Shown in pieces: positions 27,322 through 35,194 of a stretch of DNA of 64,000 nt. The stretch comes from Capnocytophaga haemolytica (GTDB taxonomy: Bacteria; Bacteroidota; Bacteroidia; Flavobacteriales; Flavobacteriaceae). Location of the stretch: positions 1,284,501-1,348,500 of the forward strand of contig NZ_CP014227.1 in NCBI RefSeq assembly GCF_001553545.1, read 5' to 3'. A program made the position numbers and the translations under genes. The notes below the pieces were generated by a model, which was not told the DNA's origin, searched no databases, and worked only from the letters and a program-made list of their open reading frames with translations. Position 1 is the first letter of the stretch. Each line of letters begins with the position of its first letter.

Positions 27322-28731
27322 ATGAATATCAAAGAACAATCCACCACACAGCAACAACGCCTCGCCATTGAGGCGATACAGCAACGACAACTCGCCCAAA
27401 ATGAGGAAAGTGTAGCGCAAGAACTACACCTCGCCCTATCACAAGGTGAAGTCGCCACAGCTCTCTCCCTCTTTGAGGACAATACCATAAAGGTAAACGC
27501 CGCTATCGCCGAGTACGAAACTGCTACCCACGCCGTAATGCAGCGTCCCAATAAATACCCCAAAGGAAAAGAACCCTACATCACTGAAAAACTACCCCGC
27601 GCGTGGCAAAAATACATCAACGAAGTAGCCCTCTTCTTCCTGCTCAATAACCCCATCGAGTGGAGCTTAAAGAAAGGCAACGATGCCGTATTCGAGGCAT
27701 TTACCACCTTCCTGAAAAACACACGCTTCAACACTACCACTCGCGAAGCTAAGAGGCTTGCAGGAGCGGAAACCCAAGCCGCAAAGCTCTACCACCTCTA
27801 CCGCGATGAGGATAACCACGCACAGGTAAAAGTTATCGTACTCTCCAAGAGTAAAGGCTACGACCTTTACCCACTTATCGACCAATACGGCACAATGGTA
27901 GCCTTCGCCGTAGGCTATAACGTCAAGCGCAACCGCAAGTCCGTGCAGCGGCTCGACATCTATACCGACAAAATCAACTACCAATGCGAAAAACAAAACG
28001 GCGAGTGGCACATCACCACAGCAGCAAACCCCCTGCGCAAAATCCCCGTGATATACTTCAAGCAAAACACCGAATGGCACGGCGTAGAGGCCCGTATCCT
28101 CCGCGATGAAATGCAGGACAGCAAAACAGCCGACATCAACAACTATTTTGCCGACCCCGTAGCCGTTGTAACCGCAGATGTAGTCTCGGGGCTACCAGAG
28201 GGCGAAGGCATCGGAAAGGTAGTGAGAATAACAGGCAAAGATGGCGACTTCCGATACATCGAGCCGCCTACTTCTGTCAATATGAAAGAAAGCGAGAAAG
28301 CCGCCAACACAAAAGCAATCCTACAAGACAGCTTCACCCCCGACTTCTCATTCGAAACCCTCTCAGGAATGGGCACCCTCTCAGGCGAAGCACTGCGGCG
28401 CGCCCTTATCCTCGGCTACATCAAGCGCAACCGAAACATAGAGATATACGAAGCCCTTATCGACCGTGAGAAGAACCTTATCCTCACCATAATGCAGCAG
28501 TTTACCCACGTAGCTCTGAGCGCACAAATCCGCGAGGCAGAAATATATATGCAGTTCGCCGAGCCATTCACTGAGGACATACGCGAGCAGATTGAGAGCG
28601 TAGGCAATGCCGTATCCAGCGGAGTAATGAGCCTCGAAACAGCAATAAACACCCTGCGCCTCGTAGACGACCCTCAAAGCGAAATCGACCGCATCAAAGG
28701 ACAAAAAGAAGCTACCTTACTCACCGAATGA
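27322..28731 (+). CDS. Phage portal protein (SPP1 gp6-like)
   Basis: 469 residues, 20 bases after terminase, in the expected order. Features include PNKYPKGKEPYITEKLPRAW (N-terminal clip region), IPVIYFKQN, the stem/crown part with DEMQDSKTADINNYFADP, and a C-terminal acidic helical tail. It forms the dodecameric ring through which DNA is packed and on which the tail is built. Confidence 0.87.
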   Translation: MNIKEQSTTQQQRLAIEAIQQRQLAQNEESVAQELHLALSQGEVATALSLFEDNTIKVNAAIAEYETATHAVMQRPNKYPKGKEPYITEKLPRAWQKYINEVALFFLLNNPIEWSLKKGNDAVFEAFTTFLKNTRFNTTTREAKRLAGAETQAAKLYHLYRDEDNHAQVKVIVLSKSKGYDLYPLIDQYGTMVAFAVGYNVKRNRKSVQRLDIYTDKINYQCEKQNGEWHITTAANPLRKIPVIYFKQNTEWHGVEARILRDEMQDSKTADINNYFADPVAVVTADVVSGLPEGEGIGKVVRITGKDGDFRYIEPPTSVNMKESEKAANTKAILQDSFTPDFSFETLSGMGTLSGEALRRALILGYIKRNRNIEIYEALIDREKNLILTIMQQFTHVALSAQIREAEIYMQFAEPFTEDIREQIESVGNAVSSGVMSLETAINTLRLVDDPQSEIDRIKGQKEATLLTE

Positions 28732-28740
28732 CGAGTAGGG

Positions 28741-28784
28741 TAGCATACCTATACCTACCGTCTACCTACCGTCTACATTACGTC
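28741..28784. repeat. 11-bp-period repeat array (TACCTACCGTC)
   Basis: Units of exactly 11 bases at 28741 (TAGCATACCTA), 28752 (TACCTACCGTC), 28763 (TACCTACCGTC) and 28774 (TACATTACGTC). It sits in the 109-base gap between portal and the MuF/RelA gene, unusually long for this operon. The downstream word GCGCATTAAAAC at 28788 also occurs near 13,976. Confidence 0.85.
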
Positions 28785-28840
28785 AATGCGCATTAAAACA
28801 TTCGTAATAAGTGCATTATAAAGGAACTAAAAGCTATTTT

Positions 28841-30352
28841 ATGTTTGAGAAATACAACATCCAACATCAGAACCAAACCGAGAAGGACGTCCGCTACCTC
28901 GAAACACTCTACACACAGGTAATCACCCTCGTAGCTCTCTACGTATACCAAAGTGTAAATACGCTATCGTCGAACGCCTTTGAGTTTGCCCAATTCGCTG
29001 CACTCAGTGCCAAAGTAAACCGCCTGATGAAAGAGTTCGCAGGGCGAGTGGAAACACATATCCAAAAAGCAGTCGAAGCCCATTGGAACTTCTCAAACAA
29101 AAAGTACGACACGAGGTCTGAGGTGTGGGGGATGGGGTCTAAGCCAGCGACCCACACACCTTACACCTCAAAGCTCAAACTCAGCGACCGCGTATGGCGC
29201 AATACCCAGCAACTGCGTGAGGAACTTGAAATGGCAATAGACGTAGCCTACAAAAAAGGAACGTCCGCCCAAGAGCTTGCCCGCCAAATCAAAAAGTACC
29301 TTAACGAGCCTGACAAGCTATTTCGTCACTATAAAGACAAAAACGGAGCGATGCAACTCTCAAAGAAAGCCGCCGCCTATCACCCAGGGGCAGGCATCTA
29401 TCGTTCCAGCCTGAAAAACGCAGAGCGGCTGGCACGCACCGAAATCAATATGGCATACCGCGCCGCAGATATCGAGCGTTGGCAACAGCTCGACTTTGTC
29501 ATCGGCTACGAAATAAAACGCAGTCGCCACCCTTACCCTTGCAAAATATGCGATATGATGCAAGGCAAATACCCCAAGGACTTCTATTGGGTAGGCAATC
29601 ACCCCAATTGCCGCTGTTATGTAGTGCCCATAATCCAACAAGGTGCAGAAGCAACCGCAGTTGAGATGAACCCCAAATTCACCCAGTGGCTATCTGAGAA
29701 CGCCGACCGCCTCAATGATAACAACCTGCCAATGTTCCTATGGGGAGACAATAAAGAAGTAACAAACATCATCTCAGCAAAGAAACTAATGCAAAAAGCA
29801 TCGGCAGCATCTATTGAGGTCGAAACCCTTAGCAAGTCAGTAGCTGAGAAATTTAAAGGCTTCACAACAGAAGTAAACCTCAAATCGGAGCAATCTATAT
29901 TGAGAAAAGTAACCAATGAATACAACGGCGACTTCTCACTCGTGAAAGACGCCGTCAGAACCACAATTATCATTCCTGAAAATAAAATGCAAGAATGTTT
30001 TGATTATTTGCAAAAAAGTAGTATCTTTGCACGCATAAAGAAACAAGCCCCTGAGAAACACTTAGGCTATAGTGGTATTCTCACGAATATAAACACATCA
30101 CAAGGCGTAATGGCAGAAGTGCAAGTCAATACAGCTAAAATGATTTATGCCAAAGAAAAACCATCAAGCGCAATCCGAATTATCGGAAAAGAACGCTGGC
30201 AGCAAATCAAAAATGAAGTAGGCGTAGAAGGTGGATTAGGGCATAAGTACTACGAAGAATACCGAGTGTTGGATAAGAATATCCCAGCAGAACTAAAAAG
30301 AATGAAAGAGTTAGAGAAATTATCGTTTGACTATTACAACAATTTCAGATGA
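28841..30352 (+). CDS. MuF minor head protein fused to a RelA/SpoT-type synthetase (toxSAS-like) domain
   Basis: 503 residues from ATG 28841. Residues about 95-265 are an SPP1 gp7/Mu F head-morphogenesis domain: ERLARTEINMAYRAA, then Cys234-x-x-Cys237, His254, Cys257 and Cys259 in HPNCRC. Residues about 335-495 match a (p)ppGpp synthetase fold: LKSEQSILRK (Lys348, Lys356), VKDAVRTTIII (Asp370, Arg373), LGYSGI (Tyr410) and AEVQV (Glu426, Gln428). The family transfers pyrophosphate from ATP to nucleotides or, in toxSAS, to tRNA. MuF fusions to toxins are known in temperate phages. The stop overlaps the next gene by 4 bases and a hydrolase gene follows, so a toxin-antidote role is inferred. Confidence 0.82.
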   Translation: MFEKYNIQHQNQTEKDVRYLETLYTQVITLVALYVYQSVNTLSSNAFEFAQFAALSAKVNRLMKEFAGRVETHIQKAVEAHWNFSNKKYDTRSEVWGMGSKPATHTPYTSKLKLSDRVWRNTQQLREELEMAIDVAYKKGTSAQELARQIKKYLNEPDKLFRHYKDKNGAMQLSKKAAAYHPGAGIYRSSLKNAERLARTEINMAYRAADIERWQQLDFVIGYEIKRSRHPYPCKICDMMQGKYPKDFYWVGNHPNCRCYVVPIIQQGAEATAVEMNPKFTQWLSENADRLNDNNLPMFLWGDNKEVTNIISAKKLMQKASAASIEVETLSKSVAEKFKGFTTEVNLKSEQSILRKVTNEYNGDFSLVKDAVRTTIIIPENKMQECFDYLQKSSIFARIKKQAPEKHLGYSGILTNINTSQGVMAEVQVNTAKMIYAKEKPSSAIRIIGKERWQQIKNEVGVEGGLGHKYYEEYRVLDKNIPAELKRMKELEKLSFDYYNNFR

Positions 30353-30570
30353 ACAAGAATTTAGAACATCTAAGCAAAAACAAGGCGACCTACATACTTG
30401 ACGAGTACGAGGAAGCGGCTTTCCGATTTACAGGAACAGGCAGTGGTAACTTCTGCGAGGTTAAGTTTAAGGGAAAAGCCCCTTATAAAGTAGAGTGCAC
30501 CACAGCCTTAGCAATGGGCGCACTCTTAGATGGTAAAATCATAACAGAGCAAGACTATAAAGACTTTTAA
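30349..30570 (+). CDS. Small protein in the MuF-RelA/hydrolase operon
   Basis: 73 residues, ATGA overlap with the upstream toxin-like gene and one base before the hydrolase gene, so it is translated as part of this unit. Compact alpha/beta sequence with EEAAFRFTGTGSGNFCEVKF and a C-terminal TEQDYKDF. No family was recognised. It could be a second immunity protein or a chaperone for the toxin domain. Confidence 0.7.
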   Translation: MNKNLEHLSKNKATYILDEYEEAAFRFTGTGSGNFCEVKFKGKAPYKVECTTALAMGALLDGKIITEQDYKDF

Positions 30571-30571
30571 G

Positions 30572-30988
30572 ATGTTAGAAAAAGCAATTGAAATAGCCGT
30601 AAAAGCCCATAAAGGGCAAAAAGACAAAGCAGGCAAACCCTATATACTGCACTGCCTACGAGTGATGAATGCAGGGCAAACCAACAACGAAATGATTTGC
30701 GGCGTACTTCACGACCTTGTAGAGGACACCCCCTACACCTTTGACGACTTAAAACGTGAAGGCTTTACTGAGGAAATAATAAACGCCCTAAGATGTGTAA
30801 CCAAAAAAGAAGGTGAGCACTACGATGACTTCATAACCCGCATATTAGGCAATCCATTAGCCGTAAAAGTTAAAATCAACGACCTGAAAGACAATATGGA
30901 TATTACCCGCCTAAACCAAATCACCCCCGTAGATATAGAACGACTTCAAAAATACAAAAAAGCACTCCAAAGACTACAAGCTAATTAA
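30572..30988 (+). CDS. Small alarmone hydrolase-like HD-domain protein (candidate antidote)
   Basis: 138 residues forming a complete stand-alone RelA/SpoT-type HD domain. It has GQKDKAGKPYILHCLRVM (His27), GVLHDLVEDT (His47-Asp48, Glu51-Asp52) and VKINDLKDNMD (Asp104, Asn108), the Mn-dependent (p)ppGpp pyrophosphohydrolase pattern of Mesh1/SAH enzymes. It is the third gene of the operon with the RelA-like MuF fusion. By analogy with HD-hydrolase antitoxins of toxSAS pairs (ATfaRel), it probably removes the product or reverses the tRNA modification. Confidence 0.85.
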   Translation: MLEKAIEIAVKAHKGQKDKAGKPYILHCLRVMNAGQTNNEMICGVLHDLVEDTPYTFDDLKREGFTEEIINALRCVTKKEGEHYDDFITRILGNPLAVKVKINDLKDNMDITRLNQITPVDIERLQKYKKALQRLQAN

Positions 30989-31190
30989 ATGGAAACTCAA
31001 CGCCTCTGCCTCGTGCCTTGATTTCTTTAATCTCTTTGAGAAGCTCTTTTTCATCTTCATTTTGCGGTTGCCTTCTGCCTGTAGCCAACATCACCCCTAT
31101 AATATCATAGTCCAAGTCCATTGAGTTACAATAGTCTTGGTAAGAGTTGTACGTTATGCCATCTACTGATATGTATTTCTTCTCACTCAT
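30981..31190 (-). CDS. Hypothetical small protein, convergent with hydrolase
   Basis: 69 residues from ATG 31190 (MSEKKYISVDGITYNSYQDYCNSM). The 3' end overlaps the hydrolase gene by 8 bases on the opposite strand. A TATCTTTG box 21 bases upstream supports it as a real, separately expressed gene in the lysogen. The acidic/lysine-rich C-terminus is probably helical. Family unknown; antisense transcription into the toxin operon's 3' end is possible. Confidence 0.6.
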   Translation of the reverse strand: MSEKKYISVDGITYNSYQDYCNSMDLDYDIIGVMLATGRRQPQNEDEKELLKEIKEIKARGRGVEFPFN

Positions 31191-31211
31191 ATAATTAAAT
31201 ATTAACGCAGG

Positions 31212-31219
31212 CAAAGATA
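31212..31219 (-). promoter_or_regulatory. Promoter of small convergent gene, -7 box
   Basis: The reverse strand reads TATCTTTG, 21 bases before ATG 31190. Confidence 0.6.
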
Positions 31220-31320
31220 ACACTTTTTTTTCTAACTGACAAAATATTTTTGAAACTTTTTTAACAGAAAAACACCCCTATAAAAACACAGTTGTAATAA
31301 TTTCAAAAACAGCGCATTAC

Positions 31321-31362
31321 AAAAAGTTCAAAAAATACTCAAAAAAAAGACAAAAATAATTC
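31321..31362. repeat. A-tracts phased every 11 bp
   Basis: Runs of five to eight A are each closed by a C at 31329, 31340, 31351 and 31362, exactly 11 bases apart. A-tracts in helical phase bend DNA. The block lies 44 bases upstream of the promoter box at 31406. The word CAGCGCATTA just before it (31310-31319) also occurs near 13,975. Confidence 0.7.
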
Positions 31363-31405
31363 AAAGGACGCATAAGTAATATTACGAGTGTATCATATTA
31401 TTGTC

Positions 31406-31413
31406 TACCTTTG
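31406..31413 (+). promoter_or_regulatory. Promoter of Com-like gene and late head genes, -7 box
   Basis: TACCTTTG, 15 bases before ATG 31429. It may be an internal late promoter for the zinc-ribbon gene and, by read-through of the hairpin at 31608, the scaffold and capsid genes. Confidence 0.65.
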
Positions 31414-31428
31414 CACCATAGAAAAATA

Positions 31429-31587
31429 ATGTGCCAAAAAGTTATGGAAAAAACGAGGGTGGTATGCCCTAAGTGCAAGGGTTTTCTTGCGGTGGTGTAT
31501 CCGTTTTTGAGTGATATGCAAGAAGTAAAAGCATATTGCCACAAGTGTAATTCATTTGTAATAGGAGTGCCTCAGAAATGTAAGTAG
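31429..31587 (+). CDS. Com-like zinc-ribbon small protein
   Basis: 52 residues with two CxxC pairs, CPKC (13-16) and CHKC (37-40), the arrangement of the phage Mu Com family of small zinc-binding RNA-binding regulators. In Mu, Com activates translation of mom by binding an mRNA stem-loop. Here a hairpin follows the gene at 31608. A second start at 31444 (MEKTRVV) is possible. The target, if any, is unknown. Confidence 0.65.
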   Translation: MCQKVMEKTRVVCPKCKGFLAVVYPFLSDMQEVKAYCHKCNSFVIGVPQKCK

Positions 31588-31607
31588 TGGCATTCGAACC
31601 TATGTAG

Positions 31608-31649
31608 AGAGGTTGCAAGCTATGTAATGTAGTTTGCAGCCTCTTTTTT
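31608..31649 (+). terminator. Hairpin with T run before scaffold gene
   Basis: Arms 31608-31622 and 31630-31644 pair over 15 bases with G.U pairs, then a T run to 31649. The AGAGGTTGCA arm is shared with the hairpin at 26069. It lies 27 bases before the scaffold start, so it could act as a terminator, attenuator or protein-binding site. Confidence 0.7.
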
Positions 31650-31675
31650 GTTATGTAAACTTTAAAATAAAGAAT

Positions 31676-32299
31676 ATGTTTAAGGAAAAAATCTTTGATG
31701 GGCTGAAAACTAAGTACTCGAGCTTAGGGCTAAGCAAGGAAGTTTTAGAGGGCGTGGCAACGCAATTGAGCACTTCCGTTACAGAAGAAACGCAAATCGA
31801 ACCAGCGGTAAATGGGGCGGAAGGTATGTTGAAGCTATTTCAATCGTACGCGGATAGTCGGGTAAATGCTTTCAAGACTGAAAGCGAAAAGTACAAGGCT
31901 GAAGTTGAAAAGTTGAAAGCTGAGGCAGCAAAAAAACAAAGCGAACCTACACAAGGAGGAAATGCAAAGGAAGACGGTGAAGACTTTAAGGCTCTTTTAA
32001 CAGAGGCTTTAAAGCCTTTGACTGAGAAAATTGGGCAGCTTGAAGCTGATAAAAAGGCTGAGGCTCGTAGCAACTTTATAGCCTCGAAGGTGAAGGAGTT
32101 GGGCATTCCTGATTGGAGGGTGAAAGAGCGCTTTGGAATTACTGAGGATATGGACGAGGCTGCAATTAGTGAGTACTTATCCACAGTGAAGCAGAACATT
32201 CAGACGGCGGGGTTGGGCACAAAGGGCGGTTTGCCGCTTGATGCGAACGACAAACCAAAGGCTGAGGATGTAAAAAGTATTGTTGAAAATTTAATGTAG
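31676..32299 (+). CDS. Phage capsid scaffolding-like protein
   Basis: 207 residues from ATG 31676. Residues about 55-95 and 125-150 are charged coiled coil (VNAFKTESEKYKAEVEKLKA, then EKIGQLEADKKAEARSNF), with a flexible Lys/Glu-rich linker. This and its place directly before decoration and major capsid genes fit a head scaffold. There is no Ser-His protease signature, so a separate maturation protease is not evident. Confidence 0.7.
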   Translation: MFKEKIFDGLKTKYSSLGLSKEVLEGVATQLSTSVTEETQIEPAVNGAEGMLKLFQSYADSRVNAFKTESEKYKAEVEKLKAEAAKKQSEPTQGGNAKEDGEDFKALLTEALKPLTEKIGQLEADKKAEARSNFIASKVKELGIPDWRVKERFGITEDMDEAAISEYLSTVKQNIQTAGLGTKGGLPLDANDKPKAEDVKSIVENLM

Positions 32300-32304
32300 A
32301 CAAA

Positions 32305-32697
32305 ATGGCAGTAGCAAATTTAAACAAGCAGACTGAAACGTTTGCAGATGGAATGGACAACATTGTAATTGTAAATGTTGTCGATGGCATCAAAGGCGGG
32401 CGCACGCTGAACGTTACGGGCTTTGATGGTGATGTTATCCGTGCGGGGCACTTGATTATCAAGGAGACCGCCAGCGGTGATTACAAGCCTATGCCTGTAA
32501 GTGGTGATGCTTATGGTACGCTCCCTGCGGGGCACACTTACGCTGGGGTACTGGTTTCGAGTATCTTGAAAACCAAACCTTTTGCAGGGATTATGGTGCA
32601 AGGGACAGTGAATGCAAACGCTGTACCTTTTAAGATGGATACTATCTTAGGTGATGTGAAAAAGGCGTTACCTTTGATTGATTTCCGCAAAGACTAA
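32305..32697 (+). CDS. Probable capsid decoration (head-stabilising) protein
   Basis: 130 residues, 5 bases after the scaffold gene and 32 before the capsid gene. Beta-rich with G-D-V-I-RAGHLII, 'YGTLPAGHTYAGVLVSSIL' and GIMVQGTVNANAVPF, resembling the lambda gpD/'head decoration' type in position and size. The assignment rests on order and general character, not on a diagnostic motif. Confidence 0.55.
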   Translation: MAVANLNKQTETFADGMDNIVIVNVVDGIKGGRTLNVTGFDGDVIRAGHLIIKETASGDYKPMPVSGDAYGTLPAGHTYAGVLVSSILKTKPFAGIMVQGTVNANAVPFKMDTILGDVKKALPLIDFRKD

Positions 32698-32729
32698 TCG
32701 TATAACTATTAAATTTCAGATTGTAAGAA

Positions 32730-33812
32730 ATGGAAAAATCATTGTATGCACAATATGTAGACAAGTATTTGTCTGCAATTGTTATAGGAGTGGTTGAGAA
32801 GCTCAATGACTCTAATAAAGCCTTGACGTATCGTTTCCGTAGCCTTTTGAAAAAAGAGTATTCAGTAACGGGCACTTGGGAGAGCCTTATAGGAAATAAC
32901 CTGAGAGTGTCGGCTGATGTAGTGGCTATGGACAGCCCTCTACCTCTGAAGAATAGGGGTGCACTCAGAAAGGCAGCAGGCGATATTCCTAAGATAGGAA
33001 TGGAGCTGTTTTTGAGTGAAAAGCAAATCTCAGACATTGATGCTATGATAGCATCAGGAAGAGACAGAAAGCAAATTATTGAGAAAATACTCGCAGATAC
33101 ACCACGTGTTATCACGGGGATATACGAGCGTTTGGAAGCGATGTTTTTGCAGGGGCTTTCTACGGGTATGATACTTGTAGAGGCTGACAACGAGGGGATA
33201 GGCGTTCGTTTGGATTTTGGGTTCCAAACTGAGAACAAGTTTGGGGTAAAGGTGCTTTGGAGCACCCCAGCAACTGCGAAACCTATGGACGACTTCCAAC
33301 GGGTGTATGACAAGGCACTTGCTGATGGTAATACTATTAGCAAGGTGTATATGGACAGTAAGACGCTCAACACGTTGCTCAGTACCGACCAGATGAAGCA
33401 GCTTTACGCTTTTGCGGCTGGCTTTACAGGCGGCAATGTACCTACACCTACCTTAGAGCAGGCTAACAAGGCGTTGAATGATAAATTTAGTTTTACCATT
33501 GAGCGCGTGGATAGAGCTATGAAGGTGCAGAAAGATGGTGTAACGAAGACTATCAAGCCGTTTAAGGAAGGTATGGTAGTGTTTACTGATGGGGATGTTT
33601 TAGGCTCTTTGGTGTGGACTAACACAGCAGAGGCAAACCACCCTGTGGCAGGTGTTAATTACGCTACTTCTGAGGAGTATCTACTTACTTCCAGGTATCG
33701 CGTCAATCGTCCTACTTTCAGAGAATATACCGCATCTCAGGCGCGTGTACTCCCTGTAATTCAGGACGTGGATAAGATATATCACCTCGACAGCACTACC
33801 GTGCAGGCGTAG
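32730..33812 (+). CDS. Phage major capsid protein (lambda gpE-like)
   Basis: 360 residues in the expected place. The pattern includes DSPLPLKNRGALRKAAGDIP, LEAMFLQGLSTG, VYMDSKTLNTLLS and the late VFTDGDVLGSLVWTNTAEAN, consistent with the capsid protein E family. It forms the icosahedral shell. Length is typical. Confidence 0.82.
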   Translation: MEKSLYAQYVDKYLSAIVIGVVEKLNDSNKALTYRFRSLLKKEYSVTGTWESLIGNNLRVSADVVAMDSPLPLKNRGALRKAAGDIPKIGMELFLSEKQISDIDAMIASGRDRKQIIEKILADTPRVITGIYERLEAMFLQGLSTGMILVEADNEGIGVRLDFGFQTENKFGVKVLWSTPATAKPMDDFQRVYDKALADGNTISKVYMDSKTLNTLLSTDQMKQLYAFAAGFTGGNVPTPTLEQANKALNDKFSFTIERVDRAMKVQKDGVTKTIKPFKEGMVVFTDGDVLGSLVWTNTAEANHPVAGVNYATSEEYLLTSRYRVNRPTFREYTASQARVLPVIQDVDKIYHLDSTTVQA

Positions 33813-33898
33813 CGGTATATTTCTATTATTCAATAGTGGGGAGTGTAGGCAAGCTCCTGCGCTCCCTTATTTTTAACAAATTAAACAGAGTAAAACGT

Positions 33899-34150
33899 AT
33901 GAAAGCAGTTGTACTAAAAGAGTTCAGAGACAAAGACAATTTCGACAAGGTGTATAAAGAGGGTGAAAGTTATGATTTTTCCCCTGAGAGGTATGCTGAG
34001 TTGAAAGCGTTGGGGTTAGTGGGAAGCACAGAACCCGTTGTGGAAGAACCTGTTGTAGACGAAACCCAGAAGGACGAAACCGCTAATGGCGAGACTTCAG
34101 AAGATGGTTCTACTCAGAACAAACCTAAGAAAATTAATATGCCTAAGTAA
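33899..34150 (+). CDS. Head-completion region protein, unknown family
   Basis: 83 residues from ATG 33899; an earlier in-frame ATG at 33836 is possible but its first residues look non-conserved. The N-terminal VVLKEFRDKDNFDKVYKEGE and DFSPERYAELKALGLV resemble the small proteins often found between capsid and connector genes. The C-terminus is a Glu/Thr-rich tail. Its stop codon overlaps the next start. Confidence 0.6.
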   Translation: MKAVVLKEFRDKDNFDKVYKEGESYDFSPERYAELKALGLVGSTEPVVEEPVVDETQKDETANGETSEDGSTQNKPKKINMPK

Positions 34151-34464
34151 TGACAAACAGAGCATACATAACGCAAAGTTTATCCACCTTTGGGGTGAGT
34201 GCAGGCAAAATAGAGTTGATACTCTATAATGCGCAGTTAGACCCTAATGGAACGGCTGAGCCTCTTGTGCTGAAAAGAGCACTTTACGATAACTCAAAGG
34301 AGCTGTTAAACGGCTTTACGAGTGTTTCGGAAGGGGGCACATCGCTGGCGTACGACAAGGATAGTTTTTTGCGTTGGTATTCGCTGCTGTGTCAGGAACT
34401 GGGGCTCCCGAACTTATTAGGTGAGGTGCGTTCTACGATTTCGGACGGCACGTATTTATGGTAA
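34150..34464 (+). CDS. Head-tail connector (adaptor-like) protein
   Basis: 104 residues, mostly helical, with ITQSLSTFGVSAGKIELIL and a Trp-containing C-terminus. Start overlaps the preceding stop by one base. Position after the capsid gene and size fit the adaptor of the head-tail connector; no diagnostic motif. Confidence 0.55.
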   Translation: MTNRAYITQSLSTFGVSAGKIELILYNAQLDPNGTAEPLVLKRALYDNSKELLNGFTSVSEGGTSLAYDKDSFLRWYSLLCQELGLPNLLGEVRSTISDGTYLW

Positions 34465-34476
34465 GTATAAAGAACA

Positions 34477-34803
34477 ATGGCTATGATTTTTGACACGGGA
34501 ACGATAGAGGCTAAGATGACCACAGGTGGGGGCTTGGTGGATGGTATTCCTGAGAGAGCTGCTGAAAGCTGGGGCGAGGCTATTCCGTGCCATATTATGG
34601 CGAATGTGGACGACCATAAAGGGACCGACAAGGATGGCACATTTAGGCGGTTGGCGTTTACGGTGTGGATTGATACACCGCCTTACAGCCTGAAAGCAAA
34701 GCGAGTGCGTCTTACAAGTGGCAGCGGTGAGGTTTTGGGGGAATTTGAGGTGCAGAGCATTGAGTACGCCCCCTTAACGCATCGCACAAAGATAACGCTA
34801 TGA
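34477..34803 (+). CDS. Head closure/stopper-like protein
   Basis: 108 residues, beta-rich (CHIMANVDDHKG, FRRLAFTVWID, RVRLTSGSGEVLGEFEVQSI). Second gene of the connector cluster; overlaps the next gene by 4 bases. Position suggests the head-closure protein. ATG 34477 or ATG 34483 could start it. Confidence 0.55.
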   Translation: MAMIFDTGTIEAKMTTGGGLVDGIPERAAESWGEAIPCHIMANVDDHKGTDKDGTFRRLAFTVWIDTPPYSLKAKRVRLTSGSGEVLGEFEVQSIEYAPLTHRTKITL

Positions 34804-35189
34804 TAAAGGCGACTGTACACATCGACAAGGAGCAGATACATAGCAAGCTCACGGCTAAGGTAGTCGATTGTCTTACCAAAGCAGGCGAGCTGTGTATTGC
34901 AGAGGCGCGCACGGGTGGAAGCTATACCGACCGCACGGGCAACCTTCGCAACTCTGTGGGGTATGTGGTGCTTGTGGATGGCAAAACGGAGCGTCAGGCG
35001 AATATCAATGCGCTGAATGCAAAGCAAGTGAACGACCTTGCGCCAAAGTATAGCAGTGGTATAGTGCTGATTGTAGTAGCTGGAATGAAGTATGCGGCTT
35101 ATGTAGAGGCTAAGGGCTACAATGTGCTCACCTCTGCGGAGTTGCTGGCTGAAAAGATAGCACCACAGTTGCTTTCACAATTACACTAA
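34800..35189 (+). CDS. HK97 gp10-like tail-completion protein
   Basis: 129 residues with the gp10-type pattern: an N-terminal helix, then TDRTGNLRNSVGYVV and GMKYAAYVEAKGYNV. Proteins of this family join tail to head. ATGA overlap with the upstream gene. Confidence 0.72.
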   Translation: MIKATVHIDKEQIHSKLTAKVVDCLTKAGELCIAEARTGGSYTDRTGNLRNSVGYVVLVDGKTERQANINALNAKQVNDLAPKYSSGIVLIVVAGMKYAAYVEAKGYNVLTSAELLAEKIAPQLLSQLH

Positions 35190-35194
35190 TCGCT

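Noticed and set aside
31608..31649. Plain intrinsic terminator only
   Set aside because: It could be, but the short distance to the scaffold gene and the matching arms at 26069 argue for a regulatory role as well; kept as terminator with a separate finding.
32642..33373. Long serine-rich reading frame on the minus strand
   Set aside because: It lies wholly antisense to the major capsid gene and has no promoter or domain.
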